Positions 35,281 through 44,844 of a DNA stretch of 64,000 nucleotides are shown in pieces; the first letter of the stretch is position 1; each line of letters begins with the position of its first letter. The translations under genes and the position numbers were made by a program. The notes beneath the pieces were generated by a model. It ran no database searches. It saw nothing but the letters and a program-made list of their open reading frames with translations, and was not told the DNA's origin. The DNA comes from Lewinellaceae bacterium. Its GTDB lineage: Bacteria > Bacteroidota > Bacteroidia > Chitinophagales > Saprospiraceae. The stretch is taken from assembly GCA_020636215.1 (NCBI GenBank), contig JACJYG010000016.1, forward strand, positions 1 through 64,000. Reading direction: 5' to 3'.

Positions 35281-36120
35281 TCATGCCGTTTTGACATTAA
35301 TACTCAGCACAGCCGTATCGGCATGGTTCACCAGGCTTTCCGTAATACTCTTTGACATCAACCCGAGAAAGCCTTTTCTCCCATGAGTAGTGATAGCAAT
35401 CAGGCCGGCTTGCTTTGATCGGGCAAATTTGCGAATGCCTTCCTCTTCGTCTTTAGCATTGTAAACATTTACCGAACAAGTCCCTCCCCTCGGGCAATGA
35501 GATAGGAATTGATTCATTTTTTTCTCACTGACCTCGGTATCTTCAAAATTGTATGGCGTGTTAATGTAAACAAGATGGATGGCCGCTTCCATAAGATCAG
35601 CAAAGTTTACTACCTGCCTAAAGTAATCCATTACATCTTCTTCAAAATCGGAGGCAAAAACAATGTGTTTCATGGGGAAGTCGGGGATGCTTTCTTTCAA
35701 TACCAGTACCGGAGCTGTTGCATGGCGTATAATTTTTTGAGCAGTTGAGCCCATAAATGTTTCGCGAACACCTGATGCGCCATGGGAACCCATTATAACA
35801 AAGTCGTGGTGATAGCCAGATACATGCTTTATGATCTCTTCGCGGCCAACATCAAAAATGAGAAACTTTTTTACCGGCAAACCCAGGCTCTTAGCTCTTT
35901 TTTCCCATTTTTTTAACTCGTGCCTGGCGTGTCCGATTTGCTTCAGGGTCTCCGGAAAATTCTTTTCTTTTTCCTTATCCAATAACACCCATTCTACGGG
36001 GGTATACTGTATGTGCAGGAAGTGGATTTCGGCCTTGGCCTGTTCGGCAATCTTAAGGGCATAGGCGCAGGCCTGTTCGGACACTGGAGAAAAGTCGGTG
36101 GGCACCAATATGTTTTTCAT
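35281..36120 (-). CDS. Universal stress protein, two tandem UspA domains
   Basis: A 279-residue cytosolic protein with two Usp domains (about residues 1-140 and 148-279). Each has the alpha/beta fold; the first shows the ATP-binding signature GSHGASGVRETFMGSTAQ. The second ends ITTHGRKGFLGLMSKSITES, a looser form. It closes the long 36-46 kb gene series, 31 bp after the PPK2 gene. A stress role fits with the polyphosphate and nucleotide genes upstream. Confidence 0.9.
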   Translation of the reverse strand: MKNILVPTDFSPVSEQACAYALKIAEQAKAEIHFLHIQYTPVEWVLLDKEKEKNFPETLKQIGHARHELKKWEKRAKSLGLPVKKFLIFDVGREEIIKHVSGYHHDFVIMGSHGASGVRETFMGSTAQKIIRHATAPVLVLKESIPDFPMKHIVFASDFEEDVMDYFRQVVNFADLMEAAIHLVYINTPYNFEDTEVSEKKMNQFLSHCPRGGTCSVNVYNAKDEEEGIRKFARSKQAGLIAITTHGRKGFLGLMSKSITESLVNHADTAVLSINVKTA

Positions 36121-36151
36121 GACATTCTATTTTGGTTCTCTGACAATTTTT

Positions 36152-36883
36152 CTACGACGGATATTTTAATTTCAGTTCTTCCAATTTTTTGACAATGCAG
36201 TTGGCCACGTAATAATTGCGGTGCCACTTCTGGTCTGCAGGTACAATATGCCAGGGGATTTCCGGGCTACACCTTTCAATTATTTTTCCATACACGGTCT
36301 GGTACGCCTCCCAGTTTTCAGCCGCTTTGTCATCTGCTTTATTGTATTTCCATTTTTTATGCGGATTCCGTTTTCGCGCTTCGATTCGCTTTGACTGTTC
36401 TTTTTTTGAAATGTGTAAAAAGAATTTCAAAATTATTGTCCCGCTGGAAAGCAATTGCTTTTCAAAGCAGTTGATGAAGTCATATCGCTCTTCGATCATT
36501 TTTTCCGGCAATGTGCCTTGAATATAAGGCGCCAGGATATCCTCGTAATGAGAGCGATTAAAAATCTGTATCATCCCTTTCGCAGGCAAATGCGGATAAA
36601 TGCGCCAAAGGAAATCGTGCTTGCGTTCTTCTTCCGTTGGCACTTTAAAAGATTTTACATTGCAGCCCATCGGATTGATACAGGAAAAAACATGCTTGAT
36701 GGTGCCGTCCTTACCGGAAGTATCCATGCCTTGCAGGATGATTAAAATGGGGTGTTTACCCTCTGCGTACAGTACATTTTGCAAAGCAAACAGCCGCTTG
36801 TGCAATGCCGTCAGTTCTGCTTTCATCGCTTTTTTACCGGCGCCCTTGGGCGCAATTGCATCTATTTTCTCTAAAGCAATCAT
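36152..36883 (-). CDS. Polyphosphate kinase 2 family (PPK2)
   Basis: A 243-residue P-loop kinase. Walker A is GMDTSGKDGT (about residues 52-61), followed by the family blocks KVPTEEERKHDFLWRIYPHL and FNRSHYEDIL, and the lid segment with KRIEARKRNPHKKWK. PPK2 enzymes use polyphosphate to phosphorylate AMP, ADP or GDP, so they recycle nucleotides when energy is low. The start overlaps the stop of the ATC-hydrolase-like gene by 4 bp (ATGA). Confidence 0.92.
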   Translation of the reverse strand: MIALEKIDAIAPKGAGKKAMKAELTALHKRLFALQNVLYAEGKHPILIILQGMDTSGKDGTIKHVFSCINPMGCNVKSFKVPTEEERKHDFLWRIYPHLPAKGMIQIFNRSHYEDILAPYIQGTLPEKMIEERYDFINCFEKQLLSSGTIILKFFLHISKKEQSKRIEARKRNPHKKWKYNKADDKAAENWEAYQTVYGKIIERCSPEIPWHIVPADQKWHRNYYVANCIVKKLEELKLKYPS

Positions 36884-37518
36884 CCTTCATTTAAATTTAT
36901 AACCCATCTGAAATCGCATTTATCCGCTCCTCCGGCTATGCTGCCACTTCGTTCTAATTTGGCATGCCATAATTCAGCTAATGGGAAATCAAGCGCGCAC
37001 CACGTTTTGGAACAGAATGTCGACAAGCCTTGCCGCTGAAAATATTCCGCAACCGGGCATTTTGTGCAATTAAAACCCACAATATTGGTATCCGTCCGGA
37101 CTTCTTCCCATTGGTAAGAAGGGCTATTAAACGGAAACGCCCGGAATATTTTGGTGGCCTTCATCAACCGGCCATAACCCTTGTTATTGCGCCACCCGGC
37201 TAACCACCAGGAAAACCTTCCCATTTTTTCATATATCTCCCAGGCAATTTCATAAAACAATCGGGTTGCACCTTCTTTACTTTGTCCTCTGGCAGTTAAC
37301 TCCCGGTAGAATGCCGTTGACATGGCTGCAAGGTTTACCATCACAGAACCACCCAAAGTAGGCATGGCCGGGACTTCCGGTTTTAGATGCAAATATTTCC
37401 GCCAGTAAGCATGTAGTATTTCATTTACTTCTTGCCGTTTGTAATAGTGAATAAGTTTCTTTCGGGCTGCATTTGCAGCCTGCGTTTTAAACCAGTAAAC
37501 AATTAATTCCTTCATCAT
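36880..37518 (-). CDS. ATC-hydrolase-like protein (L-2-amino-thiazoline-4-carboxylic acid hydrolase family)
   Basis: A 212-residue soluble protein with the family's spaced cysteines: FNCTKCPVAEYF, FCSKTWCALDFPL and the terminal CDFRWV. The founding enzyme opens a thiazoline ring in L-cysteine formation, but most relatives are uncharacterised. The many Cys may bind a metal. It overlaps both neighbours by 4 bp and so is translationally coupled to the secreted protein gene and PPK2. Two adjacent ATG codons are possible starts. Confidence 0.7.
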   Translation of the reverse strand: MMKELIVYWFKTQAANAARKKLIHYYKRQEVNEILHAYWRKYLHLKPEVPAMPTLGGSVMVNLAAMSTAFYRELTARGQSKEGATRLFYEIAWEIYEKMGRFSWWLAGWRNNKGYGRLMKATKIFRAFPFNSPSYQWEEVRTDTNIVGFNCTKCPVAEYFQRQGLSTFCSKTWCALDFPLAELWHAKLERSGSIAGGADKCDFRWVINLNEG

Positions 37519-38195
37519 TTTTTTATTTCGATGGTGAAATAGTTCCCATTGTCTTCTGTGAATTTTTGCCGGACAATACCCGGTCCATTTTTTATATCTT
37601 CAAAATAATTGTATTCGATGGCCGATATTTTTATTCCCAGAACATAGGCTTTTAAAGTCATTTTTCCGGATATTCGGAATAAGCCATCTTCCACCGGGAT
37701 TACTTTCCGTTCTGTAAACGACACCCGGCTCTGCGTTCCGAAAAAGCCTGCTGCCCCACCTTCAAATTCGAGCCGGAAGGTGAAGTCTTCTAAAGCATTT
37801 TCATCCCTCCACCCTTCGGGATACAACTTTTCGTTTTTGGGCAATTCTATTTTCAGGGATTTGTTAGCCGCTCCGCCGGCAAATGGGAAAATACCCATCA
37901 TCACCTGGCTCGCCGCCGGGTCGCAATTGATTATTGTTTGAGAGGCGCCTTTCATGTTGTCGTTTTCGTCATAAGTGATCACAGTTAATTTGGCTTCAAT
38001 TTTTTCAACGCCTGTGCTAAGGCTTCCAACTTCGATGGACTGATAACTTTTCAATTTCCCGTTTTCATCAAAGTTCTTCCTGACATAGCGGTTGCCGTCA
38101 ATCTGAGAAATCAACATCCCTTCATCGCTTTGTGTAAAGCAAAGCAATGGGGAGAAGAATACTCCCCAGGCTAATATGGCGAACCAATTTTTCAT
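37515..38195 (-). CDS. Exported hypothetical protein
   Basis: A 226-residue protein with a signal peptide (LAWGVFFSPLLCFTQS) and a beta-rich body with no motif that I can assign; it loosely resembles TapB/DUF3108-like proteins. Its start overlaps the stop of the truncated PRPP synthetase and its stop overlaps the next start, so it is a firm member of the operon. Confidence 0.65.
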   Translation of the reverse strand: MKNWFAILAWGVFFSPLLCFTQSDEGMLISQIDGNRYVRKNFDENGKLKSYQSIEVGSLSTGVEKIEAKLTVITYDENDNMKGASQTIINCDPAASQVMMGIFPFAGGAANKSLKIELPKNEKLYPEGWRDENALEDFTFRLEFEGGAAGFFGTQSRVSFTERKVIPVEDGLFRISGKMTLKAYVLGIKISAIEYNYFEDIKNGPGIVRQKFTEDNGNYFTIEIKK

Positions 38196-38686
38196 GTTTT
38201 TTTTAGAGCCGTTTTTTCAAATTTTTTAATAAATTCAATGCTAGCTGCACGCACTACTTCCGTTGGAATGTCGTAAACGGCATCTAAATTGCTGATCCGG
38301 TGCAAATGCGGGTCAACCGTTATCAGGCTGTCGGCAAAGCCGGAAATCAGGCGGGCAAAGTATTTGGAAGTAATGCCTTCACCCTCTTTAAAAACCTTAT
38401 CCTGGCGCATATATGCCAGATAGGGCGCCACCAGGCAGGTGCAGGCGGCGCCCAGGCTTTTGGCCACCTTCGACAAGAAATACAGGGGCAACAACTTGGC
38501 GTCTGGCCGGCCGAGGGTACAAGCCAATACTGCTTTTTTGCCATTCACATCGGAAAGGATACGGACGTAGGACTCTCCGTCAGGAAAATGCCGCAAGGCT
38601 GCTTCTCCAAGCTCAGCCCCCAGCCTTTCCGCCAGCAAGCGGGCCAGTTCTTCATTGCCCGGCAATGCAAACAGGATGGTTTTCAT
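38192..38686 (-). pseudogene. Ribose-phosphate pyrophosphokinase-like protein, N-terminal half only
   Basis: A 164-residue frame. It has the PRPP-synthetase start (LFALPGNEELARLLAERLGAE), RHFPDGESYVRI, the flexible-loop motif YLAYMRQDKVF and VDPHLHR. The family is about 290-320 residues; the C-terminal domain with the PRPP-binding loop is missing. After EFIKKFEKTALKKT the stop overlaps the next gene start (ATGA). It abuts the phosphorylase gene, a pairing that would feed ribose phosphates between the two enzymes. It is probably inactive unless the missing half is elsewhere. Confidence 0.7.
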
Positions 38687-40197
38687 CTATCCGAATTTTA
38701 TCATTTCGCCTAATTCCTTGTCCAGGTACAGTTTTGCATAGTTCAATTCTCCCGGAGACTCGGCATAGAGGGTAAACACCGGTTCTGCTTTCCTCAGCTT
38801 TTGTCCGATTTTGCAATGCAACAACACGCCTGCTCCGGGGCGGGAAGGTGCGCCCGACAACTTGGCCGCCATGGCCAGGCGGCGGTTGTCGATGGCGGCT
38901 ATTACCCCCTCTTTTTTTGCGCATATCACCTCCCGCAGGGAACCGGGGATTGGTTCCCGGAAACCGCCCTGAGCTTCGCAGACCGCTCCGAATTTTTTCC
39001 AGGCGGCGCCATTCTTTAAGAGGCTCAAAGCGGCTGCCTGCCCGGCGCCGGGAGCAGCCTTGCTTCCCATTTCCAGCAGGGCGCCTGCGATCAGGGCTGC
39101 TCTTTCTTCCAGGTCTTTAGGGCGCGAGTTGTCCTGCCGTAAAACTGCGAGTACGTCCTGAGCCTCCAAAGCCGGCCCAATGCCTCTGCCTACCGGCTGT
39201 GAGCCATCTGTTATTAAAATTTTAACAGCCAGGCCGATAGCCTGCCCCACCTTTCTGAAGTAAAACTCCAATCTTTTTGCATCGATCTCGGATCGCACTT
39301 TGGCCGTCTTGCCAACCGGGATATCAATGGCCACCAGAGTAAAACCGGCAGCGGCTTTTTTGGAAAGCACCGAAGCGATCATTTGCCCCGGGCTGTCGAT
39401 ATCGAGCGCTTTTTCAACTTTGATGATCAGGTCGTCGGCAGGGCTCAGCGCAACAGCGCCTCCCCATGTAATACAGCCGCCCTCTTTATTCACTACCCGG
39501 CGGATCTCATCCAGGCTCAAATTGACCGGGGCCATCGTCTCCATCGTATCCGCTGTGCCTGCAGGAGAAGTGATGGCGCGGGAAGACGTTTTGGGAATGG
39601 TTGCTTTACCGCAGCGACAATTACCACAACGATAGGGGTAGTGCGATTGCCCGGCATACCACCGACACAGTGTTTGTCCACCACACAACCCCTGCGCCCC
39701 AGTCCAGTTTTTCTCCTGCTTCCACCATAGCTTGAGCCAGCCCGTAATTTCCTCAGCATCGAGATGATCGCGTTTACGCAGGCAGCGACAAAGGCTGCCA
39801 GCTGAATGTTAGCATATTTGCCTTCAGCAATATCGTTGATAATTTCACGGAGAGCCGGTATACCAAGCTTCTTTCCGTACATTTTTGCCCGGACGTACCA
39901 TGGATGCTACAGGGTCTAAATGGCTGAATGAAATACGGTCTCCTTCCTTCCTTTGCCTCTAAAGCTTTCCAGGCACTTTCGGAAAGGCTGGCTTCGCCCG
40001 GCTGCAACAGCTCTCCGCAGATGGCATTCAATGTAGCAATGACTTTTCCATTGGTACTGCCGCCTCGATGCGGTATGCGCTTCAAACCCTTCGGAAATGC
40101 AGATGTGGCAGTCGGAACGCATGTAGGCAAAATACTCCTGTTGAGTGTCAATACCCAGGCGCTTTAGTTTCAATATGTTCGAATTGGTGGTATTCAT
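38687..40197 (-). pseudogene. Thymidine/AMP phosphorylase family gene with several frameshifts in its 5' part
   Basis: The last 300 codons are intact (ASPAGTADTMETMAPVNLS to the end) and match the archaeal-type DeoA/AMP phosphorylase family of about 500 residues. The first 570 bp encode the expected pieces (MNTTNSNILKLKRLGIDTQQ, NGKVIATLNAICGELLQPGE, REIINDIAEGKYANIQLAAF, VVDKHCVGG) but in alternating frames, with about six to eight breaks between roughly 39620 and 40110. Several fit loss of one base from a run of C or G. These enzymes release a base and keep the phosphate on the sugar. The ATG at MNTTNSN was chosen as the start. Confidence 0.8.
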
Positions 40198-40232
40198 TTT
40201 CCGGAAAGGATTTGGCTCAGTATTAGCAGCAG

Positions 40233-41502
40233 TCAAAAGCTAATCACAGCCTCAGCCACAAAACCATTGAAATCAGCTCCTTCAAACTTGGTGCCTTTAT
40301 ACCCTGCCCCGTCATACTGAGAAGTAACGTACTCCAATTTGGCCAGTACATTTTTTGTAATGTACCATCCTCCTCCCAGGTTTATTCTGACAATATCTAT
40401 AGTAGAATCGGCATCGGAAAATTCACCGCTTACCGTGTTGTATCTGCCTCCCACATATAATTGCTCATTTTTCCCGAAACGGTAGATGGCTTCGGCGCCC
40501 AGATGAGTAAAACTGCCTCCGGCGGCATCATCGCCATTGCTGGCCACTTCAAATACGCCGAAGAACTCCAACCCATGAAATTTCACGAACGGGTTGATTT
40601 GGAAAGCTGTCTGGTTACCAAACCCTGGGTTGAAGCGAGGTAAGAAATTGCTGACACGGGCATCATTAAGCCCTTCCAGCACATTGTAGTACCTGGCTCC
40701 TGCCCGGTCGCCATTGTAAAGGTAGTCCCGGGTGCTTTTATCAGAGCTGCTGTAAACTGATCCGGTTAAGCGAAGGCGCAAATCGTCATTTAATTGCTTA
40801 TCATAGCCCAGTTTGGCATAAACAGCAATCCCATCATCACCAGGCAGAGGGATTGATTCAGCCGCCCGTTGGTAATACCCAGCACTCCCAGAAACCCGGA
40901 TTTTTGCAGGGTCAATTCCACGAAAGGTTCGGTAGTAAAGGCATCCATAATGTAATTGCCTACGAATGGATTGTAAATGGCTCGCGCATTATCGGACCTT
41001 CGAAGTGAGTATCGCCATAATTAATCTCATCCATGCCAACCCTGATCGTCGCTATGTTCATAAATTCTTCCAGAAACCCCTCATAGATAAAGTCCAATTT
41101 ATCCAGTTGGATATATCCTCCTTTTACCCAGGACTCATTGTGGTTGCGCGAAGACAGATAAGTTCGCAAATGCATGCGAAAACCGTCTGCCAGCTGAACA
41201 TCGAGGTTTAAATTAGCGGTTGGAAGGTTGATGTTGGAAGCCAGGTCAACAAGAGTGTCTTCTTGAAGGCTGTTTGATTGGGATAACCCCTGAAACTGGA
41301 TGGCAAAATCACCGCCTACACGGACTTTCAATCCGGAATAAGGGGTTGTATCCTTTTTAGAAGTTTCGAATACATTCAACCCGTCCTTATTATTAGGCCG
41401 GAAATACTGAAGATCCGATTGTTGCGCAAGCCCAACGCTTGATAAGAATAGGGTCATTGCCAGGAGGCCTGCTCTGTGCCATGAAAAAATAATCGTTTTC
41501 AT
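40233..41502 (-). pseudogene. Outer-membrane porin-like protein, two frameshifts
   Basis: The signal peptide (LLAMTLFLSSVGLAQQ) and first 170 residues are in one frame; the middle (DNARAIYNPFVGNYIMDAF and on) is in another and the last 180 residues (LTGSVYSSSDKSTRDYLYNG to VAEAVISF) in a third. The breaks near 41008 and 40845 each fit loss of one C (TTCCGA to TTCGA; TCCCCT to TCCCT). Reassembled it is a beta barrel of about 420 residues ending in Phe. It lies between YceI and the phosphorylase gene. Confidence 0.75.
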
Positions 41503-41511
41503 ACTTGTAAT

Positions 41512-42075
41512 TTATTTATTGATCAATTGAAGAACTATGGTATAAGGAATACTTATTTCATCTCCTGTTTTTAATGTCCCCATTATTGCTGTTGGGGGGT
41601 CAACCTTAAAGTCAGTCATATTAAATGAAACCGTTCCTGTGAATGTCAGCAGGCCATTATTTTTGCGGCTATAATTTGCTGTGACAGGAATAATTTTTTC
41701 CACGCCCGCAACTTTGAGCCTGCCATCCGTAGCGGCCACCTGTCCCTCTTTGTGATCAAAAACCGCCACCTCATAATTTATCGTTGGATATTGATCTGCT
41801 TTGAGGGCTTTATAGGTTTTTTTGTCCATGATGTTATTGCCGCTCTTGATCGACTTTACGGGAATTTTTAATCTAAGGTGGCCCAGCAACAACGGATCAG
41901 CATCCTCTATGTGCAGTTCAATTTTCACCTCTTCCATTTTCACAACGGACTCCCAGTCGTGAAGGGTGGACGTTCCCTTAACCGACATCCTGCTTTCTTC
42001 TGGGTGAAACTGGATTTGTGAAAAGCCATTATGATGTAAAAGAAGTGTCATTAAAATGCTTAAAAGCGTTTTCAT
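41512..42075 (-). CDS. YceI-family exported protein
   Basis: A 187-residue protein with a signal peptide (LLSILMTLLLHHNGFSQ) and the full YceI lipocalin-like fold: TSTLHDWES, LKIPVKSIKSGNNIMDKK, ADQYPTINYE, VTANYSRK and the closing IPYTIVLQLINK. Members bind isoprenoid lipids or act in osmotic and acid stress. It stands 9 bp before the porin gene and is likely co-expressed with it. Confidence 0.88.
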   Translation of the reverse strand: MKTLLSILMTLLLHHNGFSQIQFHPEESRMSVKGTSTLHDWESVVKMEEVKIELHIEDADPLLLGHLRLKIPVKSIKSGNNIMDKKTYKALKADQYPTINYEVAVFDHKEGQVAATDGRLKVAGVEKIIPVTANYSRKNNGLLTFTGTVSFNMTDFKVDPPTAIMGTLKTGDEISIPYTIVLQLINK

Positions 42076-42110
42076 AAATTTTCGATTTTTATTGTAATCA
42101 GGTACATAGG

Positions 42111-42907
42111 TTATTCTTTAACCTTTTGTAGTTGATATGGCCTGAAATATTCAGATACCAAGGACCACACTTTCTCCGGAGCTGCCAGAAAAATCTGATG
42201 ATCAGCATCAGGTAGCCTTTCAAAATTTGCATTGGTGAAAACTGAAGCTAATTTTTCCGCATTTTCAATTGGGGCTGCTGTATCTTTTTCACCGTGTATG
42301 AATAGTATTTTCTTATCCTTGATTTGAGAAGCCAATTGTGTCAGGTTTGTATTCAAAATGATTTCATCGAGGGTGCGGTAATAACTTACCCAGGTATGTT
42401 TAGCGGCGTCTCTAAAAACGTCCTTCGGAACGTTTTCCGGCCTAAACCATTCCGTCATGTAGAGCGGGTGGAAAAAACAAACGAACTTATACCTGGAATC
42501 AACAGTAAGGCCATCCCAAAGAGAGAGCTTGCTAAACTTCCGCTTGATGGCTTCTTTGCCTCGTATTTGCTATTGGGTTTTGGTGAGCCGCCAAACCCCA
42601 GGAGGTCGATTAGCAATAAGGAATAAGAATCTGAAATTTCTTCTAATCCTCTTTTCCAATAATTCAACGAGCCGGTCAAACCGTGCAAGAGTATTATCTT
42701 TTTTGAACCGTTGCCTATTCGCTCATAGTTAAGGGTCGTTTTTTGCGGGTCGTACGGAGGCGCCATTACTCCGTTTAGGTAGCCGTATATTCCGACCCCT
42801 ACAAAGGCAAGCATGATTAATAAAAAAATCAGGTAAAACATCTTTTTCAATCTTTTTGGAATAAAACCATAAAAGCATTTTTTATTTTTGAATTCGCTTC
42901 TATTCAT
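42111..42907 (-). pseudogene. Alpha/beta hydrolase, frameshifted and missing the nucleophile region
   Basis: The first part has a membrane anchor (FYLIFLLIMLAFVGVGIYGY), the oxyanion motif ILLHGLTGS and LIDLLGFGGSPKPNSKY. The second part, in another frame, has the acid loop (FIHGEKDTAAP) and the catalytic His (PDADHQIF). Between them only about 45 codons remain where about 80-90 are usual, and no GxSxG is found, so there is an internal deletion as well as a frame change near 42460-42560. It is probably inactive. Confidence 0.65.
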
Positions 42908-42929
42908 GTTTATGGGCGTCAGTTCAATT

Positions 42930-43496
42930 TTAGAGGTTTTCTTCCAGTATCCGGTTCACCTTATAAGTTTTGTGAAAGTCATCATAAGAAGATACTGGCG
43001 TGTTGCCGCTGAAGTAAGCATCGAGTGCATCGTGGAAAGGATGGTTTTCCGGAAAGGCTTCTTTCAGGCTCATTAAAGTCAGGGGGAGGACTTCCTCATC
43101 AGGGCCTTTGCTGAAAAAGAATTTGGCAACGGCACCCGGATCTTCGCCAATCGGAGCCCTGCTCTTCCCCTGCTGGTAGATGACAAGCGCTCCCACTTCA
43201 TTGACCTGGTAGTTTTGCCCGTCAAAGAAACGGTAGTCTTTCCCCTGACAATCCTTGTAACCATAGATGTCCGATTTTTTATTCTTGTATTTCTGGCCTT
43301 CCTGAACCACTTTGAGCACTGGTTTTTTCCCGGGAGCAATGATCTTGTGATTTGACTTGGCGCAGTCAATACTGTGTGTCAATGTACTGTTAGTAAAATC
43401 TTCAGCATTCAGGTAAATGCCGCTTTCCTGGGAATAGGCAGGAAAAATCATTCCGCTCAACAGCAGGATGGTTGAAATGACAAATAGCTTTTTCAT
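42930..43496 (-). CDS. Exported hypothetical protein
   Basis: A 188-residue protein with a signal peptide (LFVISTILLLSGMIFPAYSQ). The body has KKSDIYGYKDCQGKDYRFF and NEVGALVIYQQGKSR, a pattern seen in secreted Bacteroidota proteins without an assigned function. Two Cys could form a disulfide. It is intact among damaged neighbours. Confidence 0.65.
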   Translation of the reverse strand: MKKLFVISTILLLSGMIFPAYSQESGIYLNAEDFTNSTLTHSIDCAKSNHKIIAPGKKPVLKVVQEGQKYKNKKSDIYGYKDCQGKDYRFFDGQNYQVNEVGALVIYQQGKSRAPIGEDPGAVAKFFFSKGPDEEVLPLTLMSLKEAFPENHPFHDALDAYFSGNTPVSSYDDFHKTYKVNRILEENL

Positions 43497-43519
43497 GACT
43501 ATTATATTTTGGTTATTAT

Positions 43520-43915
43520 CTAGTTCTTGATATGCTTTCTTTTCATGGTGAATTCATGAATGGAGTATATTTCGGGGATAATACAATCCCAGCCATACTC
43601 ATCCTGAATTTTTACACGCAGCGTGTCGCTGGCCTGGCCCTCTCCATGTACGATGAAAACCTTTTCCGGCTTGTTTTTTATGCCGCCGAGCCAATTCAGC
43701 AACTCCCGTTGGTCAGCGTGGGCGGATAATCCTTGTAGCGTCACAATTTTAGCTTTTACGGGATAATATTGCCCGTAAATCTTCACTTCGTGAACTCCCT
43801 CCTGCAATTGCCGGCCCCGGGTGCCCACTGCCTGGTAACCTACCAGCAACACCCGGGTTTCCGGCCTTTCAAGGTATTTAGTGAGATAAGTGAGTACTCT
43901 GCCGCCAATTACCAT
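43520..43915 (-). pseudogene. C-terminal fragment of a beta-CASP metallo-beta-lactamase-fold RNase-like protein
   Basis: A 131-codon frame matching only the end of MBL/beta-CASP proteins (about 450-470 residues): MVIGGRVLTYLTKYLERPET, VGYQAVGTRGRQLQEG, the conserved GLSAHADQRELLNWL and VFIVHGEGQASDTLR. The metal-binding HxHxDH domain that should precede it is absent. It is a 5'-truncated remnant. Confidence 0.75.
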
Positions 43916-44076
43916 GCTGTTTTTCTCTTTTTGACAACGTAGTCAGGCAGGTGAGCGGGTGCAAGGCGGATCGGCCGATGCGTTCCTTCAAACTGTTTTT
44001 CCCGGGGAAATTCCAGGAAACCAGGTTCAAGCCTGCGCAAGTTCCGTACTGAAGGCGCCGATGCGCTTGATCGCAT
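43909..44076 (-). CDS. Possible small basic protein of unknown family
   Basis: A 55-residue frame whose ATG overlaps the preceding stop in TAATG. It is rich in Arg and Pro (RNLRRLEPGFLEFPREKQFE). The tight overlap suggests a real gene, but the composition and its place beside a truncated gene leave a frameshift artefact possible. Confidence 0.25.
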   Translation of the reverse strand: MRSSASAPSVRNLRRLEPGFLEFPREKQFEGTHRPIRLAPAHLPDYVVKKRKTAW

Positions 44077-44534
44077 TAAAATATTTTCGTCGGGTAGTTT
44101 TTGATTAGCGCTTCCAGTATCTGTATCTCCAACTCGCGCTGTTCGCTTTTTAGCTCTTGCCATTTCCGGCGTAGCATCCGGAATTCCTTAAGGCAGGCCA
44201 CCAAAGAAGGCTGATCCGGGAATTTATTTGCTTTCCATTCCTCCTGAAGTTTTTTGGCCCTGTTTTGGAACATCCGGAGGTCTTGATCCATAAGCCGTAA
44301 AAGCTCTTTTTCGAACTCCTCCTTTTTCAGAGAAAAACGAGGGCCTGAATAATGGCTTCGCTTGATCAAGCGGATTAATAAATCAAATTTGCTTTTCAGG
44401 AAAAGGATTTCCACTTGCCAATCCTCCATCACAGCGTGAATGACGGGCTTAAAAGCGAGGCCTATGCCGATGTTTTCAGGCTTTGGCATTTGACTCATAA
44501 CAAACTCAAACTGCTTCAACTCCGGTCTGCTCAT
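44076..44534 (-). CDS. Hypothetical helical (coiled-coil) protein
   Basis: A 152-residue soluble protein, strongly helical and charged (KKEEFEKELLRLMDQDLRMF and KWQELKSEQRELEIQILEA). No family recognised. It overlaps the PII-like gene by 29 bp and so belongs to the same transcript. Confidence 0.55.
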   Translation of the reverse strand: MSRPELKQFEFVMSQMPKPENIGIGLAFKPVIHAVMEDWQVEILFLKSKFDLLIRLIKRSHYSGPRFSLKKEEFEKELLRLMDQDLRMFQNRAKKLQEEWKANKFPDQPSLVACLKEFRMLRRKWQELKSEQRELEIQILEALIKNYPTKIF

Positions 44535-44844
44535 TTTTCACTCTATACACCTGATGAACCTCCATTGTATAGATGATCCCATCTCCCGAACGTCCGGTTT
44601 TGCCATTCTTTTGTATGATTTTGATGATCGGTTCCATATCAGCATCCTGGCAGACGATCTCTATTTTCACCACTTTGCTGTGCATAAAAGGGAATTGGAA
44701 AGTCGGAAAGTCCTCGCTCGGGTCGGTGTACACACCGGTTCCTTCACATTCTGTGAGCGTCATGCAACAAAAGCCGTTGGTTCTTAGGGCTTTACAAACC
44801 TCTTTGGCTTTAAAAGGGCGGATGAATGCTTTTATTTCTTTCAT
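44506..44844 (-). CDS. PII-like signalling protein
   Basis: A 112-residue protein of the GlnB/GlnK fold: start MKEIKAFIRPFKAKEVCKAL, central strand VVKIEIVCQD and C-terminal block GRSGDGIIYTMEVHQVYRV. The T-loop region (TDPSEDFPTFQFPFMHS) is short and lacks the uridylylated Tyr motif of true nitrogen regulators, and it contains a CC pair near residue 26, so it is better called PII-like. Such proteins sense nucleotides or small anions. It overlaps the GAPDH gene by 4 bp; a role in controlling it by energy state is inference. Confidence 0.8.
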   Translation of the reverse strand: MKEIKAFIRPFKAKEVCKALRTNGFCCMTLTECEGTGVYTDPSEDFPTFQFPFMHSKVVKIEIVCQDADMEPIIKIIQKNGKTGRSGDGIIYTMEVHQVYRVKNEQTGVEAV

